From assembly GCA_025965635.1 (NCBI GenBank), contig JAOPWO010000008.1, positions 1-20,405 on the forward strand: a DNA stretch of 20,405 nt, read 5' to 3'. The notes under the pieces are model-generated. The model ran no database searches. It was given only the letters and a program-made list of their open reading frames with translations, and was not told the origin of the DNA. Origin of the DNA: Modestobacter sp. (GTDB taxonomy: Bacteria; Actinomycetota; Actinomycetes; Mycobacteriales; Geodermatophilaceae). Of the stretch, positions 1 to 5,971 are shown piece by piece. How positions within the stretch are numbered: position 1 is the stretch's first letter; each line of letters starts with the position of its first letter. The position numbers and the translations under genes were made by a program.

Positions 1-1141
1 GCTGGCGGCGATGACCGAGCAGCTGGCGCGGGTGGGCAACGCCTCCTCCCTGCACGCCAGTGGCCGGGAGGCCCGTCGCGTGGCCGAGCAGTCGCGCGAG
101 CGCATCGCCGAGGTCCTCGGTGCCCGCCCGTCGGAGGTGCTGTTCACCGGCGGGGGCACGGAGGGCGACAACCTCGCCGTCAAGGGCACCTTCTGGGCGC
201 GCCGGACCGCCGATCCGCAGCGCCGGCGGATCGTGGTCAGCCCGGCCGAGCACCACGCCGTCCTGGACAGCGTGCAGTGGCTGGAGGAGCACGACGCCGC
301 CGAGGTGACCTGGTTGCCGGTCGACCGGACCGGCCGGATCACCCCCGGCGCGCTGCAGGAGGCGCTCGGGGACGGCCGGGACGTCGCGCTGGCCAGCGTC
401 ATGTGGGCCAACAACGAGATCGGCGCGGTGAGCGACCTGAGCGCGCTGGCCCTGGTGGCGCACGCCGTCGGCGTGCCGCTGCACACCGACGCGGTGCAGG
501 CCGTCGGTCAGCTGCCGGTCGACTTCGCCGCCAGCGGCGTGGACGCGCTCACGATGACCGGGCACAAGCTCGGCGGCCCGATGGGCGCCGGCGTGCTGCT
601 GCTGCGCCGGGAGGCCGAGTGCACCCCGCTGCTGCACGGCGGCGGCCAGGAGCGCGACGTCCGGTCGGGCACGCTCGACGTCGCCGCGATCGTCGGCCTC
701 GCCGTGGCCACGGTGACCTCGGTCCACGAGCAGCCCGAGCGCACCCCGCGGCTGGCCCGGCTGCGGGACCGGTTGGTCGCCGGCGTGGTCGAGCAGGTGC
801 CCGACGTGGAGCTCAACGGGCCGCCGCTGGACGACGTCGTCGCCGGTGGGCCCGGCCGGCTGCCCGGCAACGCCCACCTGTCGTTCCCCGGCGCCGAGGG
901 CGACGCGCTGCTCATGCTGCTCGACGCGCGCGGCATCGAGTGCTCCACCGGCTCGGCGTGCAGCGCCGGGGTGGCGCGGCCCAGCCACGTCCTGCTCGCG
1001 ACCGGCGCGGACGTCGCACGGGCGCGCAGCTCGCTGCGGTTCAGCCTCGGGCACACCTCGACCGATGCCGACGTCGACGCCCTGCTCGAGGTGATCGCGC
1101 CGGTGGTCGAGCGCGCCCGCCGGGCGGGGGTGCGCCGGTGA
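1..1141 (+). CDS. iscS: Cysteine desulfurase (NifS/IscS family), 5' end outside window
   Basis: This PLP enzyme takes sulfur from cysteine as a persulfide and passes it on, here most likely to MnmA for tRNA thiolation. The reading frame is already open at base 2 and the family's N-terminal stretch is missing, so the true start lies upstream; the ATG at 11 is internal. Counting from that ATG, the PLP lysine is K186 in TGHKLGG and the persulfide cysteine is C317 in STGSACSAG. The motif GNASSLHASGR near the left edge and TGGGTEGDN are also typical. The stop overlaps the GTG of mnmA by four bases (GTGA), so the two are probably translationally coupled. This pairing matches iscS-trmU in mycobacteria. 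The symbol is by family; a dedicated tRNA-thiolation desulfurase name could equally apply. Confidence 0.93.
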   Translation, partial: LAAMTEQLARVGNASSLHASGREARRVAEQSRERIAEVLGARPSEVLFTGGGTEGDNLAVKGTFWARRTADPQRRRIVVSPAEHHAVLDSVQWLEEHDAAEVTWLPVDRTGRITPGALQEALGDGRDVALASVMWANNEIGAVSDLSALALVAHAVGVPLHTDAVQAVGQLPVDFAASGVDALTMTGHKLGGPMGAGVLLLRREAECTPLLHGGGQERDVRSGTLDVAAIVGLAVATVTSVHEQPERTPRLARLRDRLVAGVVEQVPDVELNGPPLDDVVAGGPGRLPGNAHLSFPGAEGDALLMLLDARGIECSTGSACSAGVARPSHVLLATGADVARARSSLRFSLGHTSTDADVDALLEVIAPVVERARRAGVRR

Positions 1142-2244
1142 GCGCGCTGCGCGTGATCGCCGCGATGAGCGGGGGGGTGGACTCCGCCGTCGCTGCCGCG
1201 CTGGCCGTCGATGCCGGCCACGAGGTGACCGGGGTGCACCTGGCGCTGTCACCGGACCGGCAGATGCTGCGCAGCGGTGCCCGGGGCTGCTGCAGCGTCG
1301 AGGACGCGAACGACGCCCGCCGGGTCGCCGACGAGCTCGGGATCCCCTTCTACGTCTGGGACCTGTCCGACCAGTTCGCCGAGGACGTCGTCGACGACTT
1401 CGTCGCGGAGTACGCCGCCGGCCGGACGCCGAACCCCTGCCTGCGCTGCAACGAGAAGATCAAGTTCGCCGCGGTGCTGGACCGGGCCCGGGCGCTCGGC
1501 TTCGACGCCGTGGTGACCGGGCACCACGCCCGGCTGGCCGGTGGTGAGCTCCGCCGCTCGGTGGACGCCGCCAAGGACCAGTCCTACGTGCTGGGCGTGC
1601 TGACCGCCGGGCAGCTGGCCGGCGCCGTGTTCCCGCTGGGCTCGATCACCAAGGAGCGGGTCCGGGAGATCGCCGCCGAACGCGGCTTCGCGGTGGCGAC
1701 CAAGCCCGACTCGCACGACATCTGCTTCATCCCCGACGGCGACACCCGAGGCTTCCTGAGCCGGCGGCTCGGGGTGCAGCCGGGGCCGGTGGTCGACGCG
1801 CTCACCGGGGAGACGATCGGTCAGCACGCCGGCACCCACGGGTTCACCATCGGCCAGCGCCGTGGGCTCGGCGTGACCGCCGGCGACCAGCGGCCCCGTT
1901 ACGTGCTGGGCATCGAACCGGTCACCCGCACGGTCACCGTGGGCACCGCCGAGCAGGGCGAGGTCGACGAGGTGGTCACCGGGACGCCGACCTGGTGCGG
2001 GCCGGTACCCGACGTGCCGTTCGCCGCCCAGGTGCAGCTGCGCGCGCACGGCACCCCGGTGCCGTGCCAGGTGGACACGGACGGGGACGGCGGGCTGCGC
2101 ATCACGCTCACCCAGCGACAGCGCGGGGTGGCGCCGGGACAGTCCGCGGTGCTGTACGCGCCGGACGCCGCGCGTGGCGACCGGGTGCTCGGTCAGGGCG
2201 CCGTGCTGCGCGCCGGTGAGCGGCAGGCGTCGGGCTACCCCTGA
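1138..2244 (+). CDS. mnmA: tRNA-uridine 2-sulfurtransferase MnmA (TrmU)
   Basis: MnmA makes 2-thiouridine at wobble position U34 of Lys, Glu and Gln tRNAs, using ATP to activate the base and a persulfide from a cysteine desulfurase. The protein has 368 residues, normal for the family. The PP-loop SGGVDS is at residues 11-16. The catalytic cysteines are C101 in NPCLRCNEKIKF and C196 in DSHDICF. GFTIGQRRGLG marks the central tRNA-binding part, and a C-terminal beta-barrel follows. I chose the GTG at 1138 because it overlaps the stop of the desulfurase gene and places the PP-loop at the usual distance from the N-terminus. The long in-frame extension upstream is Arg-rich shadow sequence inside the desulfurase gene. 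Confidence 0.95.
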   Translation: MSALRVIAAMSGGVDSAVAAALAVDAGHEVTGVHLALSPDRQMLRSGARGCCSVEDANDARRVADELGIPFYVWDLSDQFAEDVVDDFVAEYAAGRTPNPCLRCNEKIKFAAVLDRARALGFDAVVTGHHARLAGGELRRSVDAAKDQSYVLGVLTAGQLAGAVFPLGSITKERVREIAAERGFAVATKPDSHDICFIPDGDTRGFLSRRLGVQPGPVVDALTGETIGQHAGTHGFTIGQRRGLGVTAGDQRPRYVLGIEPVTRTVTVGTAEQGEVDEVVTGTPTWCGPVPDVPFAAQVQLRAHGTPVPCQVDTDGDGGLRITLTQRQRGVAPGQSAVLYAPDAARGDRVLGQGAVLRAGERQASGYP

Positions 2245-2272
2245 CCGTGGCGGCCGTCGGCGGGGGCCACCA

Positions 2273-2298
2273 GCGTCCGGGCGGACCGGTCCGGACGC
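2273..2298 (+). terminator. Possible hairpin terminator after mnmA
   Basis: GCGTCCGG (2273-2280) and CCGGACGC (2291-2298) form a perfect 8-bp stem with a 10-base loop, 28 bases after the mnmA stop. There is no T-run, so this would be the U-less type described in actinobacteria. It also lies just before the ribosome binding site of the next (broken) gene, so it could be chance in GC-rich DNA. Confidence 0.35.
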
Positions 2299-2304
2299 GT
2301 CCCT

Positions 2305-2309
2305 GGAGG
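2305..2309 (+). promoter_or_regulatory. Ribosome binding site of the 5'-nucleotidase pseudogene
   Basis: GGAGG ends five bases before the GTG at 2315. It fixes the original start of the secreted 5'-nucleotidase, and shows that the initiation region survived although the reading frame did not. Confidence 0.6.
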
Positions 2310-2485
2310 ACCTCGTGCGCCGCACGACCGTCAGCCTCGCCGCGACGCCGGCGGTCTCGGCCGGTCTGCTCGGGTTGCCCGCCGCGGCCTCGGCCACCTC
2401 GCGGGACGTCGACGTCCAGCTGATCGCGATGAACGACTTCCACGGCCGCATCTCGCCCACCAACGGCGGGGACGGTGAGCTGGCC

Positions 2486-2521
2486 ACGGCGCCCACGGCA
2501 CGGACGGCGCCCACGGCACGG
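2486..2521 (+). repeat. Perfect 18-bp tandem duplication in the pseudogene
   Basis: The unit ACGGCGCCCACGGCACGG occurs twice back to back (2486-2503 and 2504-2521). It sits beside the first frameshift and adds six codons, which suggests replication slippage during decay of the gene. Confidence 0.85.
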
Positions 2522-3152
2522 ACGACGACGTGGTCACCGAGGTCGGCGGATCGGCCGCCTCCTCCATCGTCGGTGCCGGCGACCTGGTCGGCGCCTCGCC
2601 GTCCGGCGTGTTCAAGGACGAGCCGACCATCGAGGTGCTCGACGCGATGGGGCTGGACGTCTCCTCGGTGGGCAACCACGAGTTCGACCGCCGCACCGCG
2701 GAGCTGCGCCGCATCTCCGCGGCCACCGACGGCACGTCCAGCGACGACGTCACCGCCTGCGACGGGGTGGCGCCGGGTGTCGACGGCTGCTTCGGCACCG
2801 ACGAGCACATCGTCACCGGTGCGGACTTCCCCTACCTGGCCGCCGACGTCCTGGACGCCGGGACCGGCGAGCCGATGCTGCCGCCCATCCAGGTCTTCGC
2901 CACCCCGGACGGCACGCGGGTGGCGCTGATCGGCGTGGTCACCGGGACGACCCCGACGATCGTCGCGCCGACCGGCATCACCGACGTCGAGTTCATCGTC
3001 GAGGCCGGGGCGGTGAACCGGTACGTGCCGGAGCTGCAGGCCGAGGGCATCGAGGCGATCGGGGTGCTGGTCCACGAGGGTGGTGAGGCGACCGGGCCGC
3101 GGCCCTGGACCCGACCAGCTGCGACCAGCTCACCGGCCCGATCACGGACCTC

Positions 3153-3176
3153 GACGACGCCGTGGACGACGCCGTG
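3153..3176 (+). repeat. 12-bp tandem duplication in the pseudogene
   Basis: GACGACGCCGTG is repeated exactly twice (3153-3164, 3165-3176), just before the point where the SGHTH-containing segment is lost. In frame it encodes DDAV twice, so it may be an old in-frame slippage product or ordinary low-complexity coding sequence. Confidence 0.6.
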
Positions 3177-3920
3177 GACCTGATCACCTGGCCGACGACG
3201 GCGTTGCCGGCCCGTCCCGCGCCCGCAGCAGGTCGCCGGTGGCCTCCCGGGTCACCGGGGCGCTCGTGCCACGATCGACTGCACCGCCGGGTCGGCCGAG
3301 GAGTCCGTGCTCGGCACGTTCGTGGCGAACGCCCAGCTCACCGGCGCCCAGGCCGTTCCCGGGCTCGGCACGCCCGTCGTCGCCTTCACGGACCCCGGCG
3401 GCCTGCGCACCGACGTCCCGTCCGCGGGCAGCCCGGCCGGTGAGGGCGACGGGAACGTGACCTACCGGGAGCTGTTCGACGTCCAGCCGTTCAGCAACAC
3501 GCTCAACGCGGTGACGCTGACCGGCGCCGGCATCGACGCGGTGCTCGAGCAGCAGTTCCCGTCGGCCGCCCGGAGCAGCACGCTGCTGCTGTCCACCTCC
3601 GACGGCTTCGGCGACCGGTACGACCCGGCCCGGGCCGAGGGCGACCGGGTGTTCGACTGCTCGATCACCATCGGCGGCGTGCCGGTCGACCCGGCCGCCG
3701 CGTACCGGGTGGCGGCGAACTCGTTCCTCATCGGTGGCGGCGACAGCTTCACCGCCTCCACCGACGGGGCCGAGCCGGTGACCGGGCCGGTCGACGTCGA
3801 CACCGCCGTCGCGTAGCTGGCGGCGAGCTCGCCACTGGCACCGCCGACCGGTGACCATGCCGTGCCGGCTGCCCAGCCCACCTGCTGACGGCGGCCGGCA
3901 GGGCCGGGGCGGCGGCGGGC

Positions 3921-3926
3921 TACCGT
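3921..3926 (+). promoter_or_regulatory. Candidate -10 box for leaderless MetE-like gene
   Basis: TACCGT lies seven bases before the GTG at 3934, which puts the expected transcription start on the GTG itself. No Shine-Dalgarno sequence precedes this GTG. I see no convincing -35 box. Confidence 0.5.
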
Positions 3927-3933
3927 CGGCGTC

Positions 3934-4974
3934 GTGGCCTCGCCGAACTACCGCCCGGACGACGACGCCCTCCCCGCTGAGGACGACGGCCCGGCTCCTC
4001 CCCGGTGGGGGCCGGCGTCCGGCGTCGGTTCGCTGCCCGGCACCGACCCGGTGGAGGCGCTGCGGCTGGTGACCGGTGAGCTGCCGGACTTCGCCCACCT
4101 GCCCGAGCTGCCGGCGCGCGGTCCCGGTGCCGACCTCATCGGCCGCACCGCGGCGCTGCTGGTCGACATCTCCGTCGACCTCACCCCGGCGGGGTGGCGG
4201 CTGGTCGCCCGGCCGGGCAACGACCTGCGCCGGGCGCACGAGCTGCTCGAGCGCGACCTCGACGCGCTCTTCGACGTGGCCGCGGGCTACACCGGGCCGT
4301 TCAAGCTGCAGGCCGCCGGGCCGTGGACGCTGGCGGCCGGGCTCGAGCGCACCCGCGGCGATCGGGCGGTGGTCGACCCGGGGGCGCGCCGGGACCTCGC
4401 CCAGTCGCTGGCCGAGGGACTCGCCGGGCACGTCGCCGCGGTGTCCGCGCGGGTGCCGGGTGCGCAGGTGGTCGTCCAGCTCGATGAGCCGTCGGTGCCC
4501 GCCGTGCTGCAGGGCGGGCTGCCCACGGTGAGTGGCTTCGGCAAGCTGGCCGAGATCGAGTCGACGACCGTGGAGGAGGGGCTGGCCCGGCTGATCCGGC
4601 AGCTGCCGGTACCGGTCGTGGTGCACTGCTGCGCCCCCCGCGCGCCGCTGGACCTCTTCCGGGCGGCCGGTGCCGACGGACTGTCCTTCGACCACGGACT
4701 GGTCCAGGACCTCGACGCCGTGGGCACCGCGATCGAGGCGGGCACGCGCCTGCTGGTCGGTGTCGTCCCCGGTACCGACGCGCCGCTGCCCGCCGCGAAG
4801 GCCACCGCCACCCGGCTGCAGGCCTGGTGGAACGAGCTGGGCTTCCCGGCCGAGCAGCTGTCGGCCGCGGTCACGCTGACGCCGGCCTGCGGCATGGCCG
4901 GCGCGAGCCCGCGGTACGCCCGCGCCGCGATGGCGCACGTGCGCGAGGCAGCGAAGCACCTGCTGCCGGAGTGA
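3934..4974 (+). CDS. MetE-like (cobalamin-independent methionine synthase C-terminal fold) protein
   Basis: The 346-residue protein resembles only the C-terminal catalytic half of MetE, a zinc-dependent methyltransferase barrel. Two of the zinc-site motifs are visible: VVHCCAP with H231 and C233, and TPACGMAGASPRYA with C319. The N-terminal half of full MetE (about 750 residues) is absent, so it should not be called methionine synthase with confidence; it may methylate with another donor. A Pro/Asp-rich N-terminus (residues 5-30) precedes SGVGSLPGTDP, the usual beginning of this family. The GTG at 3934 is the first start in frame and follows a -10 box at leaderless spacing. In mycobacteria a similar gene (Rv3015c, from memory) lies next to ligA, so the position is conserved. 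Biochemical role unknown. Confidence 0.85.
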   Translation: MASPNYRPDDDALPAEDDGPAPPRWGPASGVGSLPGTDPVEALRLVTGELPDFAHLPELPARGPGADLIGRTAALLVDISVDLTPAGWRLVARPGNDLRRAHELLERDLDALFDVAAGYTGPFKLQAAGPWTLAAGLERTRGDRAVVDPGARRDLAQSLAEGLAGHVAAVSARVPGAQVVVQLDEPSVPAVLQGGLPTVSGFGKLAEIESTTVEEGLARLIRQLPVPVVVHCCAPRAPLDLFRAAGADGLSFDHGLVQDLDAVGTAIEAGTRLLVGVVPGTDAPLPAAKATATRLQAWWNELGFPAEQLSAAVTLTPACGMAGASPRYARAAMAHVREAAKHLLPE

Positions 4975-4980
4975 GCGTCG

Positions 4981-5003
4981 TCAGGGCCGGACAACCCGCC
5001 TGA
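4981..5003 (+). terminator. Weak hairpin after the MetE-like gene
   Basis: TCAGG (4981-4985) pairs with CCTGA (4999-5003), and CGG with CCG inside, across a two-base bulge. It begins seven bases after the stop codon. There is no T-run and the stem is short, so the terminator call is tentative. Confidence 0.3.
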
Positions 5004-5017
5004 CCTGCGCTTTCGCC

Positions 5018-5046
5018 TTGTGGCGATGGACTCGTCGCGGTAAGGT
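5018..5046 (+). promoter_or_regulatory. Promoter of the DUF222 pseudogene
   Basis: TTGTGG (5018-5023) and TAAGGT (5041-5046) are separated by 17 bases, a good match to a vegetative actinobacterial promoter. The expected start near 5053 falls inside the LexA-like box that follows directly, so repressor binding would block initiation. Confidence 0.6.
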
Positions 5047-5062
5047 CCGAACACGCGTTCGA
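5047..5062 (+). promoter_or_regulatory. SOS box (LexA operator)
   Basis: CCGAAC-ACGC-GTTCGA matches the actinobacterial LexA consensus TCGAAC-N4-GTTCGA at 11 of 12 fixed positions. It touches the -10 box and covers the expected transcription start of the DUF222/13E12-type gene. Several 13E12-repeat genes of M. tuberculosis are known LexA targets, so the pairing of operator and family makes sense. Confidence 0.75.
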
Positions 5063-5069
5063 GTCGTGC

Positions 5070-5075
5070 GGGAGG
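5070..5075 (+). promoter_or_regulatory. Ribosome binding site of the DUF222 pseudogene
   Basis: GGGAGG lies four bases before ATG 5080. It is one of the better Shine-Dalgarno sequences in the window and defines the ancestral start. Confidence 0.6.
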
Positions 5076-5079
5076 TGTC

Positions 5080-5614
5080 ATGGGCGAGCTGACCTCGGCC
5101 CCTGGACTCCCTGGCGGGCGAGGACCCCAAGCCGATGTCCGGGCCACAGCTGCTGGAGCTCCTCGGCGAGTTGCTGGTGCCGCAGAACCGGATCGCTGCG
5201 TTGGCGACCCGCACGGTGCGGGGGGTGCGAGCTGACCCAGGCCCCGGAACACGACGGGCTGACGACGGTGCAGTCGTGCTGCGCGGCCGGCTGTCGCCTG
5301 CCGCCGCGTCGCGGATCGTGCACCCGGGGCGGGCGCTGGAGCACCTGCCCGCGGTGGCGGAGGCGTTCGCCGCCGGCCTGGCGCTGGCGGCGGCGACCCA
5401 GCCCTTCGACACCGTCCGCGGGGTGCGCCGCTACGTCTCGGCGCTGGTCCCCGACGGCCCCGAGCCCGGTCCGACCGAGGGGCGGCGGCTGAGCCTGGTC
5501 AAGCACGCCGACGGTGGTCCGCTGGCCGGCCTGCGACGCCGAGATCCGCCGGACGGCCGATGGCGCACCTACCGCCCCGACGACACCGGGATCATCATCG
5601 GGCCGAGGATCTAG
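5080..5614 (+). pseudogene. DUF222 / 13E12-repeat (HNH endonuclease type) protein, degenerate
   Basis: The remnant reads like the N-terminal DUF222 domain common in actinobacteria, usually followed by an HNH nuclease. After ATG 5080 (MGELTSA) the frame is lost near 5100 and resumes as SLAGEDPKPMSGPQLLELLG. Next come NRIAALATRTVRG and, after an inserted C at 5228, about 16 codons out of frame; shifting them restores ELTQAPEHDGLTTVQS. A missing G after 5278 returns the frame at LRGRLSPAAASRIV. AVAEAFAAG is then joined almost directly to a later segment, DGPEPGPTEGRRLSLVKHADG, so an internal piece of the domain is gone. The HNH motif is absent, and a probable family C-terminus (RWRTYRPD) follows before TAG 5612-5614. 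The part from 5135 is open for 159 codons and might be translated, but not as a functional nuclease. Confidence 0.8.
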
Positions 5615-5653
5615 CGACCGGCGGCTCCGACTGCGACCTCCAGCATCCAGGAC

Positions 5654-5971
5654 GTGCAGCGGCTGTCGTGGCGTAGCCCAGTGCGTTGGTGGCTCATGGC
5701 TTCGGCCGCACGTGTCGGGCTGGGCGCGGCCATCGTGGGTGCCTGGTGGACGACAGCCAGCATGGGCTTCCTGGTTGCCGCTCCACTCGCAAGCATCGCT
5801 CACGAGCGCCGCAAGGAAGCGGAGCGGCACCGCCCCTGGAGCCGCCTCGAGAGCGGACGATGCCCGACACCCACCCCCCCGGGGGAGCACGCCTGCGGCC
5901 CGGTCTCCCGTCGGACCGGGCGGTTACGGTTCCCCGGTGAGCACCGAGGCAGAGGTGGAGCAGCAGGCTGA
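5654..5971 (+). CDS. Doubtful small membrane protein between DUF222 remnant and ligA
   Basis: This open frame begins with GTG at 5654; GTG 5681 or ATG 5696 are other possible starts. Residues about 14-45 (RWWLMASAARVGLG to LVAAPLAS) could form one or two membrane helices, followed by the basic segment HERRKEAERHRPWSRLESG. The codon pattern is only weakly biased to G/C at third positions compared with its neighbours. The last part is Pro/Arg-rich and overlaps the start of ligA by about 35 bases, so the reading frame may be genuine only up to about 5870. No ribosome binding site is evident. It may be a small orphan gene, a decayed fragment, or chance. I do not recognise a family. Confidence 0.3.
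   Translation: MQRLSWRSPVRWWLMASAARVGLGAAIVGAWWTTASMGFLVAAPLASIAHERRKEAERHRPWSRLESGRCPTPTPPGEHACGPVSRRTGRLRFPGEHRGRGGAAG
5925..5930 (+). promoter_or_regulatory. Candidate -10 box for leaderless ligA
   Basis: TACGGT is six bases upstream of the ligA GTG at 5937, placing transcription start at or next to the start codon. An inverted repeat CCCGGTC/GACCGGG (5899-5905 and 5914-5920) sits just upstream, between the expected -35 region and the -10. It may be an operator or only GC-rich noise. Confidence 0.5.

Larger units (their letters stand above)
2315..3888 (+). pseudogene. Secreted 5'-nucleotidase / 2',3'-cyclic phosphodiesterase family, multiply disrupted
   Basis: The intact ancestor would have been an exported metallophosphoesterase with a C-terminal 5'-nucleotidase domain that hydrolyses extracellular nucleotides. 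A GTG at 2315 with a good ribosome binding site begins a signal peptide, followed by the metal motif NDFHG (2432-2446). The frame then shifts near 2477-2486. The next frame carries GNHEFD (2671-2688) and VLVHEGG. It shifts again near 3085-3103 into a frame reading TSCDQLTGPITDLDDAV. After about 3185 the usual SGHTH metal-binding segment is absent, and two more shifts near 3185-3265 lead into AEESVLGTFVANAQL and the nucleotidase domain. That frame ends at TAG 3814-3816; reading through gives LAASSPLAPPTGD, the normal family ending, so TAC for Tyr probably became TAG. At least four frame changes, one deletion and one nonsense codon make this a pseudogene; several assembly errors in one gene are less likely. 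Confidence 0.88.

Noticed and set aside
277..1137. In-frame N-terminal extension of MnmA
   Set aside because: The extension is Arg/Ala/Gly-rich and lies within the desulfurase gene in another frame. GTG 1138 gives the normal family length and a GTGA overlap.
2315..3816. Two or three separate small genes in place of one broken 5'-nucleotidase
   Set aside because: The open pieces match successive segments of one family in the right order (signal peptide and NDFHG, GNHEFD, then the C-terminal nucleotidase domain), and the later pieces lack start signals.
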